A stretch of 64,000 nt of DNA from Hornefia porci (GCF_001940235.1 NZ_MJIE01000001.1:2294001-2358000); one strand, 5' to 3'; positions 37,955-46,771 are shown, counted from the first letter of the stretch. Notes: generated by a model not told the origin, from the letters alone. Translations and numbers: made by a program.

Positions 37955-38323
37955 ATGATAACAATTGATCTGAAGTACACATTGATCTGCCTGGTGTTTG
38001 TTGCGCTGATCATCCTGCTGATCTTTCTCTGTGTCCTCGCGAAGAACCTGATCACAACGGTGAAAAACGTGAATAAGGTCGTCGATGACGCCTCGGTGGT
38101 GTCCGGCGTTGCCTCGGATAAGGCGATGCAGGTGGACGGAATTGTCGGGGATCTCGGTAGCGCGCTGAATGACCTCACCGCGGCCATGAAGGGGAATCAG
38201 AGCCTGGTGGGCGCCATGACGAACGTCGCCAAGGCGGCGGCGTCGACGGTGTCCTATTTCAAAAGTTCGGATCCTGCGGAATACTACAATGAAGAGGAAA
38301 AGAAAAAGTGGAAGAAGCACTGA
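37955..38323 (+). CDS. DUF948-like single-pass membrane protein
   Basis: A 122-residue protein with one N-terminal membrane helix (about residues 8-30; LICLVFVALIILLIFLCVLA). A long helical region with NVNKVVDDASVVSGVASDKA follows, then a lysine-rich end. The layout resembles DUF948/YtxG-type proteins, which in Bacillus are general-stress proteins of unknown mechanism. GGAGG precedes the ATG. It is followed 43 bp later by an AbrB-like regulator on the same strand. Confidence 0.6.
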   Translation: MITIDLKYTLICLVFVALIILLIFLCVLAKNLITTVKNVNKVVDDASVVSGVASDKAMQVDGIVGDLGSALNDLTAAMKGNQSLVGAMTNVAKAAASTVSYFKSSDPAEYYNEEEKKKWKKH

Positions 38324-38366
38324 ATTTGGAACCGGACCGGAGAGGCCCTGAAAGGAGACGTGAGAA

Positions 38367-38609
38367 ATGAAAGCTACTGGTATCGTGAGACCGGTTGATG
38401 CGCTTGGCAGGGTTGTGATCCCTGTGGAACTGAGACGTAATCTCGGGATAAAGACAGATGATTCGCTGGAGGTCTTTGTCGATGGGCAGTATATCATGCT
38501 GAAAAAGTACGAACCATCCTGCATTTTCTGCGGCGATATCGATGATATCCGGCTCATTCACGGAAAGAGCGTATGTGCGAAATGCATCGAGGAAATGAAA
38601 AAACTGTAA
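38367..38609 (+). CDS. abrB: AbrB-family transition-state regulator with C-terminal zinc-knuckle-like motif
   Basis: An 80-residue protein. Residues 1-45 form the AbrB/MazE swapped-hairpin DNA-binding domain (MKATGIVRPVDALGRVVIPV, ELRRNLGIKTDD). The C-terminal part has CIFC near residue 55 and CAKC near residue 71, a four-cysteine arrangement seen in AbrB-like proteins of Clostridia. It should bind DNA as a tetramer and repress growth-phase genes. GAAAGGAGACG precedes the ATG. A terminator follows before murA. Confidence 0.92.
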   Translation: MKATGIVRPVDALGRVVIPVELRRNLGIKTDDSLEVFVDGQYIMLKKYEPSCIFCGDIDDIRLIHGKSVCAKCIEEMKKL

Positions 38610-38627
38610 TGTTTTCTTAAGAATAAT

Positions 38628-38652
38628 TAACCTGCCCCGTGCAGGTTATTTT
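38628..38652 (+). terminator. Terminator after abrB
   Basis: TAACCTGC (38628-38635) pairs with GCAGGTTA (38641-38648) around CCCGT, followed by TTTT. Confidence 0.8.
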
Positions 38653-38663
38653 AGTTATCTTTG

Positions 38664-38692
38664 TTGAAACCGCCGGCGATAATTAGTATACT
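38664..38692 (+). promoter_or_regulatory. Promoter of murA
   Basis: TTGAAA (38664-38669), 17-bp spacer, TATACT (38687-38692), about 40 bp before the GTG start of murA. Confidence 0.7.
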
Positions 38693-38731
38693 AATAGATG
38701 GAGAAAAAAAGCAACTGTTTTGGAGGGAAAT

Positions 38732-39997
38732 GTGGCGAAATTTTTAGTACAGAAAAGTGAACCGTTAAACGGAGAAGTATATATCAGCGGCGCAAAGAAC
38801 GCGGTGCTTCCTCTGATGGCGGCGGCGCTCCTCAGCGGAGAAACCTGCCGGATCGAGGACGTCCCGGATCTGCGGGATGTGGAAGTGATGAAGGAAATTC
38901 TGACCTCGCTGGGGGGAAATATCAGGGAATCAGAGGACTCGGTTCTTGAAATCACCTGTGACTCCATAACGACGAACGAGGCTGATTATGAGCTGGTGCG
39001 GAAAATGAGAGCCTCCTTTCTGGTTCTCGGGCCGCTGCTTGCACGCACGGGCAGAGCCAAGGTGCATATGCCGGGCGGCTGCACGATCGGTGCGAGACCG
39101 ATTGACCTTCATCTGAAGGGCTTCGAGGCGCTGGGCGCGGAGGTCATTCAGAAGGATAATTATGTCGAGGCGCTTGCGCCCGCCGGCGGTCTCAGAGGAG
39201 CCAGCGTTTATCTGGATTTTCCGAGTGTGGGAGCAACGGAGAACATTATGATGGCGGCGGGGCTTGCGAAGGGAACCACCTATATCGAGAACGCCGCGGA
39301 GGAACCGGAAATCGTTGATCTGGCGAACTTTATGAACAAAATGGGAGCCCGGATTAAAGGCGCCGGTACGGATACAATTAAGATCGAGGGCGTGGAAAGC
39401 CTGAAGGGCTGCTTCCATACGGTTATTCCGGACCGGATCGAGGCGGGGACCTTCATGCTGGCAGGCGCGATCACCCGGGGACAGGTTCTGATCAAGAACA
39501 TTGTTTCCGACCATGTCAAGCCTATTACCGCCAAGCTTCGCGAATGCGGCGTGACTGTGGAAATGGGTGACGAAGGCATGTATGTGGTGGCAGATCAGGG
39601 ACCGCTGAGCTCTACGGACATCAAGACGCTCCCGTATCCGGGCTTTCCGACGGACATCCAGTCGCCGTTTATGGCGTTTCTGACTACGGTAGAAGGCTCC
39701 AGCACAGTGATTGAAACGGTGTTTGAGAATCGTTTCATGCATGTGGCGGAGCTGAACCGGATGGGTGCTAACATCCAGACAGAGGGAAACAAGGCGTACA
39801 TTCAGGGCGGAAAAACCCTGGAGGGAGCACAGGTGATCGCAACAGATCTGCGGGCCGGCGCAGCGCTCGTTCTGGCCGGTCTGGTGGCGAACGGAACTAC
39901 TGAGATCTCCGAGATCTATCACATCGAACGCGGCTACGAGAAGTTCATGAAGAAATTCAAGGCGCTGGGTGCGAACATTCTGAGAATCGACGATTAA
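38732..39997 (+). CDS. murA: UDP-N-acetylglucosamine 1-carboxyvinyltransferase
   Basis: A 421-residue enzyme transferring enolpyruvate from PEP to UDP-GlcNAc, the first committed step of peptidoglycan synthesis. It has the EPSP-synthase-like double-barrel fold with GEVYISGAKNAVLPLMAAALL at the N-terminus, and the active-site Cys in PGGCTIGARPIDLHL (near residue 117). That Cys is the fosfomycin target; Asp-type proteins are resistant. The start is GTG at 38732 after GGAGG; a TTG at 38720 overlaps the ribosome site itself. It stands in its own transcription unit between abrB and fbp. Confidence 0.97.
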   Translation: MAKFLVQKSEPLNGEVYISGAKNAVLPLMAAALLSGETCRIEDVPDLRDVEVMKEILTSLGGNIRESEDSVLEITCDSITTNEADYELVRKMRASFLVLGPLLARTGRAKVHMPGGCTIGARPIDLHLKGFEALGAEVIQKDNYVEALAPAGGLRGASVYLDFPSVGATENIMMAAGLAKGTTYIENAAEEPEIVDLANFMNKMGARIKGAGTDTIKIEGVESLKGCFHTVIPDRIEAGTFMLAGAITRGQVLIKNIVSDHVKPITAKLRECGVTVEMGDEGMYVVADQGPLSSTDIKTLPYPGFPTDIQSPFMAFLTTVEGSSTVIETVFENRFMHVAELNRMGANIQTEGNKAYIQGGKTLEGAQVIATDLRAGAALVLAGLVANGTTEISEIYHIERGYEKFMKKFKALGANILRIDD

Positions 39998-40090
39998 ATT
40001 AACAGTCGTCTGCGGTCGGATTACCGGCCGTCCGGCACAGATCCGAAGCAGACGGGAAAGAACAAAAACGGAAAGAAGCGGAGGGAGAAA

Positions 40091-42040
40091 ATGGCGGATT
40101 TAAAGTATCTGGAACTTCTGGCTAAGGACTATCCGAATCTGGAGGCTGCATCGGCAGAGATCATCAACCTGAATGCGATTCTGGCGCTGCCGAAGGGCAC
40201 GGAATATTTCCTGAGCGATCTGCACGGTGAGCATGAGGCGTTCATCCACATGCTGAAGAGTGCGTCGGGGACGATCCGGATGAAAATCGACGAACACTAC
40301 GGAGGCATTCTCAGCGAGCAGGACCGGGACGATCTCGCAGCGCTGATCTACAATCCTCAGGCGGAGCTCAAGCGACGCCATAAAAGCGAAGCCGACTTCA
40401 ACAAATGGTGTACCACTGTGATATATCGCCTTATTACGATATGCCAGTCGGTGTCAACAAAGTATACCCGCTCCAAGGTCCGGAAGCGCCTGCCCGGAAA
40501 TCTGGCCTACGCGATGGACGAGCTGCTGCACGCAGATGACGAGGCGAACAAGAATCACTATTATGAAGCGATTATCAGTTCGATTATAGAATGCGGAATC
40601 GCGGACCGCTTCATCGTGGCGATGGCGGAGGCAATTTCCGATCTGGCGGTGGATCATCTTCACATTATCGGAGATATTTTCGACAGAGGGGCGCATCCTG
40701 ACCAGATCATGGATTTCCTGATGAATTATCATGATGTGGATTTTCAATGGGGCAATCACGATATCGTCTGGATGGGGGCGGCCACAGGAAACTGGGCCTG
40801 CATTACCAATATTCTCCGCATGAACATCAGCTACAACAATTTCGATATGCTGGAGGTGGGCTACGGCATCAATCTGCGTCCGCTGGCAACCTTCGCGGAA
40901 CGCGTCTACGGCGACGACCCCTGTGAGAAATTCATGCCCCACATCCTGGATGAGAACATCTACGACCCGGTCAGCCCGCTTCACGCGGCGCAGATGCACA
41001 AGGCGATTGCAATCATGCAGTTCAAGATTGAAGGACAGCGGATCAAGGCGCATCCTGAGTATGGCATGGAAAAGCGGCTTCTTCTGGATAAGCTCAATCT
41101 GAAGGAGGGAACGGTTACCGTCGAGGGAAAGGTCTGGCCTCTGCGTGACACTAATTTCCCGACGGTTGATCCGGAGGATCCCTATCGCCTCACTCCGGAG
41201 GAGGAGCAGGTCATGGACAGCCTGGAGGCCTCAATCCTGAATTCCGAGAAGCTTCAGCGCCATATCCAGTTCCTGTTCAGCCACGGAGCTTTGTACAAAA
41301 AAATAAACGGGAATCTTCTCTATCACGGCTGTGTGCCTATGGACGAGCAGGGCGAGTTCGTGGACGTCACCCTGGGAGGCGGGACCTATCGCGGAAAAGC
41401 CCTGATGGACTACCTGGACAAGCAGGTGCGCGCGGCCTATTTCTCGCCGGACGAGTCTCAGGAGGTAGGGCGCTCCGGCGATCTCATGTGGTACCTCTGG
41501 GAAGGAAGCAACTCTCCTTTGTTCGGCAAAGAAAAGATGACCACGTTTGAGCGTCTGTTCATCGCGGACAAAGCCAGTCACAAGGAGCCCACACGCCCGT
41601 ATTACAAGCTGATTCGTCAGAAGGAGCCTGTGCAGCATATTCTGAGGGAATTCGGGCTGGATCCCAATCACGGTAAGATTCTGAACGGTCACGTTCCGGT
41701 CAAGATCAAGGACGGCGAAAGCCCGATCAAGGGCGGCGGACTGCTGTATGTGATCGACGGCGGAATTTCCAAGGCCTATCAGAAGCAGACCGGAATCGCG
41801 GGCTATACCTTTATTTTCAATTCGCGGTTTATGGCGCTGGCAGAACATAAGCCCTACACGCCGCTGCAGCCGGACGGTACGCAGACCTTCACCTCACCGA
41901 CCCTGCAGATTGTAGACACCCTGCCCGAACGTATGCTGATCATCGACACCGATCAGGGCGCCGAGCTCGTGGAGCAGGTAAACGACATGAAGGCTCTCTG
42001 CGACGCATACCGCCGCGGTCTGCTGAAACAGCAGTATTAG
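40091..42040 (+). CDS. fbp: Fructose-1,6-bisphosphatase class III
   Basis: A 649-residue enzyme removing the C1 phosphate of fructose 1,6-bisphosphate in gluconeogenesis. The Firmicutes-specific class III carries a calcineurin-like metallophosphatase core: FLSDLHGEHEAF (near residue 40), HIIGDIFDRGAHPDQIMD (near residue 190) and WGNHDIVWMGA (near residue 217) provide the metal ligands. Length is normal for the class. GGAGGG lies before the ATG. It ends at a strong terminator shared with a tRNA on the other strand. It fits an organism that grows on amino acids and must build sugars. Confidence 0.96.
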   Translation: MADLKYLELLAKDYPNLEAASAEIINLNAILALPKGTEYFLSDLHGEHEAFIHMLKSASGTIRMKIDEHYGGILSEQDRDDLAALIYNPQAELKRRHKSEADFNKWCTTVIYRLITICQSVSTKYTRSKVRKRLPGNLAYAMDELLHADDEANKNHYYEAIISSIIECGIADRFIVAMAEAISDLAVDHLHIIGDIFDRGAHPDQIMDFLMNYHDVDFQWGNHDIVWMGAATGNWACITNILRMNISYNNFDMLEVGYGINLRPLATFAERVYGDDPCEKFMPHILDENIYDPVSPLHAAQMHKAIAIMQFKIEGQRIKAHPEYGMEKRLLLDKLNLKEGTVTVEGKVWPLRDTNFPTVDPEDPYRLTPEEEQVMDSLEASILNSEKLQRHIQFLFSHGALYKKINGNLLYHGCVPMDEQGEFVDVTLGGGTYRGKALMDYLDKQVRAAYFSPDESQEVGRSGDLMWYLWEGSNSPLFGKEKMTTFERLFIADKASHKEPTRPYYKLIRQKEPVQHILREFGLDPNHGKILNGHVPVKIKDGESPIKGGGLLYVIDGGISKAYQKQTGIAGYTFIFNSRFMALAEHKPYTPLQPDGTQTFTSPTLQIVDTLPERMLIIDTDQGAELVEQVNDMKALCDAYRRGLLKQQY

Positions 42041-42113
42041 GTATTAAAGGACGTTGATTTGCCGACGGCTCGGTCGGCGGACTGATGTCGGTAATAAGCG
42101 ACAAAAGCATATT

Positions 42114-42150
42114 AAAACCCCTTGCAATCGTTGAAATTGCAAGGGGTTTT
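42114..42150. terminator. Bidirectional terminator fbp / tRNA-Arg
   Basis: AAAACCCCTTGCAAT (42114-42128) pairs perfectly with ATTGCAAGGGGTTTT (42136-42150), 15 bp, loop CGTTGAA. TTTTAATT follows on plus and TTTTAATAT on minus. The tRNA CCA end is only 3 bp from the stem. Confidence 0.9.
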
Positions 42151-42153
42151 AAT

Positions 42154-42230
42154 TGGTGCGCCACGGGAGACTCGAACTCCCAACCTACTGATTCGTAGTC
42201 AGGTACTCTATCCAATTGAGCTAGTGGCGC
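42154..42230 (-). tRNA. tRNA-Arg (ACG)
   Basis: On the minus strand: acceptor stem GCGCCAC/GTGGCGC, D arm TAGCTCAATTGGATAGAGTA, anticodon loop CTACGAA with ACG at 42196-42194, T arm GGGAGTTCGAGTCTCCC, encoded CCA at 42156-42154. ACG is normally read as ICG after deamination, covering CGU/CGC/CGA. Confidence 0.96.
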
Positions 42231-42370
42231 TTACGCATCTCACGTACCTTTTAATTATAACGTGTTTCAGCGCGTTTGTCAAAGGATATTTTTGTAAATT
42301 TTGGGTAATTGGAGCGTGTCGGCAGACGCTGACTGATGCCTGTGCCCAGAATTTCGGATGAAACGCCTGA

Positions 42371-42414
42371 AAAAGACCGCACCCCGTATCGTTGTCGTAC
42401 GATACGGGGTGCGG
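42371..42414 (-). terminator. Terminator of NhaC-3
   Basis: CCGCACCCCGTATCGT (42377-42392) and ACGATACGGGGTGCGG (42399-42414) form a perfect 16-bp stem with a 6-nt loop. On the minus strand it is followed by TCTTTTTC. Confidence 0.9.
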
Positions 42415-42444
42415 CGCGTGTTTAAGGATAAACGATATGAGTTG

Positions 42445-43962
42445 TTATGCAGTGATAGCGTCTTCTTTCTTTACGTTCTTTTTCAGCTGTACGTCCGGTT
42501 CCTTCGGCAGGTGGAACAGCGGGATGAAGCGGTCCAGACCGGTGAAGGTCAGGATCAGCAGTGAGAATACCGCGATGATCGCCATGAAGTTATACCGGAT
42601 GAAATCCGTGTTCGCGAATTTGTACAGCGGGTAAACGTTGGCTGCGATACCTACGTAGAATGCGAGGTAGACGTGCCACGGAATCAGCTGAGAACCGAAT
42701 ACGCCCATGGCGTCGCCGAAGGTGGCGTTTCTGAGCTTGATGCGGTACATGTCCTCTTCGCTCGCTTCGATGTTCTCCTCCGCGATGTCCTTGATAATCG
42801 GTCCGACCGTTACGATCTGAGCCATCTCGTCGGACAGAATCGCGTTACCGATGATGCACAGCAGTCCGTTGCAGGTCATCAGCTGGCGTACGTTCCTGGA
42901 AATCGCAACGATGCCCTTGGCAATCGGGTCGAATGCGTTCATGGCAGCCATGATTCCGCCGAACGCGGCAACCCACATCATCATGACGACAACCCAGGAA
43001 CCGGCGTCAGAGAATCCGCTCATGCACATATCCAGGTACTTCTGCAGACCGCCTTTGAAGAAGGAAGTGGTTCCGGCCGGAATGCCCAGGATGTAGGCGG
43101 ACAGGATTCCGGAGCCGATGCAGACGAAGGTGTTCAGGCCGATGACAGCCAGAACGATAACCAGAATCAGCGGAATGATCATGTACATCGCGACCGCATT
43201 GTCAGTACCGACCTGTGAAAGCAGGTCCACAGCCTGAGGACGCTCTGTCTTCAGGTACTCCATGGCGCTGTCCGGAATTGTGGACATGACGGCGGAGGTA
43301 TCTGCGTGCGTCGTGGGCAGACCCATGACGATTCCCGCGATGACAAAGCAGATTGCCGCTGCGATCAGGCACAGGATTGACCACACTCCCTGATAACGGA
43401 TACGGTCGATAACCTCGACGCCCTGAATACCGGAGGATACGATCGTCGTATCGGAAATCAGACCGATGTTGTCGCCGAAGCAGGCGCCGCCCGCAGTCGC
43501 GCAGGTAACCAGCAGCAGACAGCCGTCCGTTGTGCAGGACGGGTCTACGATGTGGCAGAGCCACAGGAAAATCGGCGCACAGGCTGCGAATGTTCCCCAG
43601 GAGGTTCCGGTCGCAACAGACAGAACCGCGGTGGACAGCAGTCCGACAACGGCGATGTAACGGGCAGTGATACCCGCCTTCAGCGCCAGATTAATAACAG
43701 AGGCGCCGACGCCGGTGGACATGAATGAGTTCGCCATTGCGTAAGCGAACATCAGAATAAATAACGCTACAATAATGTTGGTAACGCTTTTGATGGCGGC
43801 AGACTGGCATTCCTTGAATGTCAGGTGCTCGGTGAAACGCGCGATGATAATTGCGGCGATGGTTGCCAGCGGCGCAGCGATCAGCGCGTTCTGCCCGGCG
43901 ATCATGAGCCCCGCAAGGACGATGATCGGCAGGAATTTGATAATTGCTTTCAGGATTTTCAT
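42445..43962 (-). CDS. Na+/H+ antiporter, NhaC family (copy 3)
   Basis: A 505-residue membrane protein with about 12 helices. Shared family motifs are LSVATGTSWGTFAACAPIFLW (near residue 117) and GGACFGDNIGLISDTTIVSSG (near residue 158), the latter reading GLISDTT where copies 1 and 2 have SP(L/I)SDTT. The missing proline and the shorter N-terminus set it apart, so the substrate may differ. It opens with MKILKAIIKFLPIIVLAGLM. GAGGAGAGGGAG precedes the ATG on the minus strand. It is monocistronic, with a strong terminator and a 400-bp upstream region bearing CGACCCATAAA repeats. Confidence 0.85.
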   Translation of the reverse strand: MKILKAIIKFLPIIVLAGLMIAGQNALIAAPLATIAAIIIARFTEHLTFKECQSAAIKSVTNIIVALFILMFAYAMANSFMSTGVGASVINLALKAGITARYIAVVGLLSTAVLSVATGTSWGTFAACAPIFLWLCHIVDPSCTTDGCLLLVTCATAGGACFGDNIGLISDTTIVSSGIQGVEVIDRIRYQGVWSILCLIAAAICFVIAGIVMGLPTTHADTSAVMSTIPDSAMEYLKTERPQAVDLLSQVGTDNAVAMYMIIPLILVIVLAVIGLNTFVCIGSGILSAYILGIPAGTTSFFKGGLQKYLDMCMSGFSDAGSWVVVMMMWVAAFGGIMAAMNAFDPIAKGIVAISRNVRQLMTCNGLLCIIGNAILSDEMAQIVTVGPIIKDIAEENIEASEEDMYRIKLRNATFGDAMGVFGSQLIPWHVYLAFYVGIAANVYPLYKFANTDFIRYNFMAIIAVFSLLILTFTGLDRFIPLFHLPKEPDVQLKKNVKKEDAITA

Positions 43963-44157
43963 TCTCCCTCTCCTCGTTGATTAGTGATAACAAATAACAA
44001 CTCGTTATATTTTTAACGCAAGACTTGTGCCATGACGTCAGATATGAAGAAAAGGAGATACCCAAAAAAGGATTCGCCGCAAGTTGTGAGAATATGCGGA
44101 CAGACAGAGGCAGATCCTCTGAAATAGATCAGTAAAGAATGAATATCAACTGCAACA

Positions 44158-44205
44158 CGACCCATAAATGAGATTTATCAAAATAAATCGACCCATAAAC
44201 GGGTC
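44158..44205. promoter_or_regulatory. Repeated CGACCCATAAA motif, candidate operator upstream of NhaC-3
   Basis: CGACCCATAAA at 44158-44168 and 44189-44199 (31 bp apart, close to three helical turns). The second copy also forms the inverted repeat GACCC-ATAAAC-GGGTC (44190-44205). It lies about 200 bp upstream of the NhaC-3 start. Confidence 0.4.
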
Positions 44206-44254
44206 ATAAAATGAGAGGATGAGAAAGAGAGAAGACTGAGAAGATAAGAAAATG

Positions 44255-44300
44255 AAAAAACTGCGGCTGTGAATCCCTGTCGCGAGATCCGCAGCCGCAG
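44255..44300 (-). terminator. Terminator of the APC transporter operon
   Basis: CTGCGGCTG (44261-44269) pairs with CAGCCGCAG (44292-44300). On the minus strand the stem is followed by TTTTTTCATT. It lies downstream of the 46-residue frame at 44503-44363, placing that frame inside the transcript. Confidence 0.7.
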
Positions 44301-44362
44301 GTTGCGAGTGCTTTGTCATATTGCAGCTATTATATCAGAGCCCTCTTATATCAGAGTCTTCA

Positions 44363-44503
44363 TCACGAGTTAGAAATCATCTGAAAGAATTCCTTAAAGG
44401 TGATCGGCGCCTGAAAGGCCTCCTGCATGACGTAGGCCGCCAGTCCGAGCGTCGCCACGATAATCAGGAACACGAAGATTATGATTCTGATAAATTTCCA
44501 CAT
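44363..44503 (-). CDS. Small membrane protein downstream of the APC transporter, 46 residues
   Basis: ATG at 44501-44503, stop TGA at 44365-44363, with GAGGG about 9 bp upstream on the minus strand. The peptide starts MWKFIRIIIFVFLIIVATLG (one strong membrane helix) and continues through a conserved-looking amphipathic part (QAPITFKEFFQMISNS). It begins 42 bp after the transporter stop and ends 63 bp before the operon terminator. Position, ribosome site and composition support a real small gene, possibly a transporter accessory subunit. No homologue recognised. Confidence 0.6.
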   Translation of the reverse strand: MWKFIRIIIFVFLIIVATLGLAAYVMQEAFQAPITFKEFFQMISNS

Positions 44504-44545
44504 TATATTACCCTCACTAACAGCCGTTACGGCTTCATTACTTCA

Positions 44546-46108
44546 CTAATGGACAAGCCATGTGATGACGAACAGCAGTACGGAGAAAGCCGCAAAGCAG
44601 TAGGAGATAATTCTCCAGAGCTTGTACTGTTTGTCCAGACTGGTTCTCTCCTCGGGAGTCGGTTCCGCGGTTGCGAGAGCCAGAGCTTCCACATCCAGAG
44701 CCTCCTGGGGAATCGGGCGCTTGCGTACATAAATCAGGTAGTATGCGATCGCCAGAACGTCCCAGATGATGTTGTACCAGATGGCGACAGGGTCGTAAGC
44801 CAGAACCAGCAGAATCGCGAATGTGATGATGCTGAACCATGCGCCGAAGGTACCGGCCGGGCACTTCCACGGTCTCGGAAGATCAGGCTCCTTCTTACGC
44901 AGCATCAGGAACGAGATATATCCGATGATGTAACACTGAATCTGGTTGTAGGAGCACATCATGGCAACGATCTTGATGGAGCCGGAAAGGATGAAGAAGA
45001 TTCCCAGAACGCCGCAGAGAACAACTGCACGGTGCGGGCTCTTGTATTTCGGATGCACCTTGCCGAAGTATTTCGGGAAGTTGCCGTCCTCCGCCATGAT
45101 ATACATATAGCGCGCCGGTCCGGCGATACACGGGTTCATGGTGGAGAAGTCTCCGCCGAGTGTAATGCCCAGGCACAGGATGATCAGAGGAAGTCCGACG
45201 ATTCCCGCGTACTGCATTGCGGATGCATATGGTGCCGCAGCGGTGTACAGGTCCGGAATATGCTCGGACGGCGTCAGTGCACAGAGGAACCACTGGAACA
45301 GCAGGTTAACCGCCAGAACGCAGAACGGTGAGATCAGCAGAGCTCTCGGCAGAGTGATCTGCGGGAACTTGACCTCAGAGCCCATTCCGACGATGGTCTC
45401 AAATCCGAAGAAGCACCAGAGTACCAGCAGCACGGCCTGTGCGAACGCATTGACTCCGTGGGGGATTCCCACGCCTGCGACCAGCGTGGTTACGCTGGAG
45501 AAATCCGCCTTGGCCAGTACTGTGGCAAACCATACCAGAGAGCAGGCCCAGAAGAAGAACATGAAGAAGTTCTGCGTCTTCCCGTTCATCTCGATGCCTC
45601 TGTAGGAAATTACAGTGAACAGGATGAACAGACCGATCGCGGGCATGATCTTCCACAGGAAGAGGTTCATATCAACATTTCCCTGGAACAGGTCGATCAG
45701 AGAGTAATCGTTGTCGTCCGTCGGAATATGCATTCCGCAGGCGTTCAGCAGTCTTACAAAGTAGTTGGAGAACGCCATGGACTCGGACGCGCCGATGCCG
45801 ACCTGCGCCAGCGTGTAGTTCCAGCTTTCGAATACAGCGACAGGATAGTTGATTGCACGCTTGGCGAAGGAATACGTTCCGCCTGCCAGCGGCAGCGCAG
45901 CGCCCATTTCGCCGTACATTGCGCACGGCCAGAGAATGAGAACGAACGAAATCAGTGATGCGAGAATGACGGTACCGCCCATAAGCCCGACAATCTGCGA
46001 GCCTACAGTGAACAGTCCCACGCCGATGACAGCGCCGGCTGTAATGGTGACGCATTCCGCAAGTCCCAGAGTCCTGCTTAAGGATTGGGATTGAGCTTTG
46101 TCATCCAT
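44546..46108 (-). CDS. APC-superfamily amino acid/amine transporter
   Basis: A 520-residue protein with about 12 membrane helices. The first helix region LAECVTITAGAVIGVGLFTVGSQ contains the unwound GAVIGVGLF motif that contacts the amino group and carboxylate of substrates. A later FFGFETIVGMGSEVKFPQITLPRAL is the helix 6 region typical of amino acid-polyamine-organocation permeases. The ATG at 46106-46108 follows AAGGAGG; an upstream ATG in frame (46138) lacks a site. It is the middle gene of a three-gene minus-strand operon between two small membrane proteins, divergent from the AraC/kinase/aminotransferase genes. That setting suggests it imports the compound they degrade (inference). The substrate is unknown. 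Confidence 0.88.
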   Translation of the reverse strand: MDDKAQSQSLSRTLGLAECVTITAGAVIGVGLFTVGSQIVGLMGGTVILASLISFVLILWPCAMYGEMGAALPLAGGTYSFAKRAINYPVAVFESWNYTLAQVGIGASESMAFSNYFVRLLNACGMHIPTDDNDYSLIDLFQGNVDMNLFLWKIMPAIGLFILFTVISYRGIEMNGKTQNFFMFFFWACSLVWFATVLAKADFSSVTTLVAGVGIPHGVNAFAQAVLLVLWCFFGFETIVGMGSEVKFPQITLPRALLISPFCVLAVNLLFQWFLCALTPSEHIPDLYTAAAPYASAMQYAGIVGLPLIILCLGITLGGDFSTMNPCIAGPARYMYIMAEDGNFPKYFGKVHPKYKSPHRAVVLCGVLGIFFILSGSIKIVAMMCSYNQIQCYIIGYISFLMLRKKEPDLPRPWKCPAGTFGAWFSIITFAILLVLAYDPVAIWYNIIWDVLAIAYYLIYVRKRPIPQEALDVEALALATAEPTPEERTSLDKQYKLWRIISYCFAAFSVLLFVITWLVH

Positions 46109-46185
46109 AAGATAATACCTCCTTACAATAAATAACAATTAATGGAAAACATAGTGTTATATATATCAGTTAATATATATACGAA

Positions 46186-46560
46186 TCAGTGAACGGCTCC
46201 GGATGCCGCTTCCCCGGAGGATTTCCGCGCCTGCTCCTGCTGCAGCCGGGCGGCTCTGAGTCTTCTGCGCTGGCTGAAGTAGGGGAACATGAAAACAATA
46301 GTTGGTATGTTGAAGGTGAGCCACATCCGCAGGCAGAACAGACCGAGACCCTCGTACTGCCCGGGCTCCGACACGAGCAGGGGCCGAACTGCGAGGATCG
46401 TGGCGGCGACAAAGCAGACAACCGGAATGAGAAGCCCCGGATAACGGCTTTCGCGTCCGCTGAGATATTTCTGCAGACTGATGATCAGATACATTGCGAC
46501 AAGTGCCGACGGCAGAATGATGACCATCTGATTTGTACTCATATTCAATAAAGCCTGCAT
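46186..46560 (-). CDS. Three-helix membrane protein upstream of the APC transporter
   Basis: A 124-residue protein with three hydrophobic segments (MVIILPSALVAMYLIISL; LLIPVVCFVAATILAV; LRMWLTFNIPTIVFMFPYF) and a basic, glutamine/alanine-rich tail. The ATG at 46558-46560 has GGAGAG at good spacing on the minus strand; an ATG at 46597-46599 would start it 13 residues earlier. The APC transporter begins 77 bp downstream on the same strand, so they form one operon. I do not recognise the family. The pairing suggests an accessory membrane subunit. Confidence 0.65.
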   Translation of the reverse strand: MQALLNMSTNQMVIILPSALVAMYLIISLQKYLSGRESRYPGLLIPVVCFVAATILAVRPLLVSEPGQYEGLGLFCLRMWLTFNIPTIVFMFPYFSQRRRLRAARLQQEQARKSSGEAASGAVH

Positions 46561-46669
46561 CTTTGCGCTCTCCTTTCTCTGCACCTCTGGTTTACGCACG
46601 GTTTTGCAGCAATCTGTATGCGAAATCCCCGCAGTATGTGGGGATTCTGAATTTTATCTGAAGTTTGCC

Positions 46670-46691
46670 CGAAATATTACCGAAATATTAT
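46670..46691. promoter_or_regulatory. Two tandem 11-bp repeats, candidate AraC operator
   Basis: CGAAATATTAC (46670-46680) and CGAAATATTAT (46681-46691) repeat with a period of exactly one helical turn in the region shared by the divergent APC operon and the araC gene. Confidence 0.4.
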
Positions 46692-46742
46692 ATACAGAAT
46701 TTTATACTTCTTTCCGAATAAAGGCATAGTACAAAGCGGAAA

Positions 46743-46771
46743 TTGACAGAAAAAAATGAAAGTGATATGAT
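46743..46771 (+). promoter_or_regulatory. Promoter of the araC-kinase operon
   Basis: TTGACA (46743-46748), 17-bp spacer, TATGAT (46766-46771), about 135 bp before the AraC-type start codon. Confidence 0.7.

Larger units (their letters stand above)
43963..44362. other. Intergenic region NhaC-3 / APC operon end
   Basis: A 400-bp gap. It contains the NhaC-3 ribosome site and promoter area, three CATAAA-type repeats (44158-44205), the terminator of the APC operon (44255-44300), and an 11-bp direct repeat TTATATCAGAG (44330-44340 and 44346-44356). No gene supported. Confidence 0.55.
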
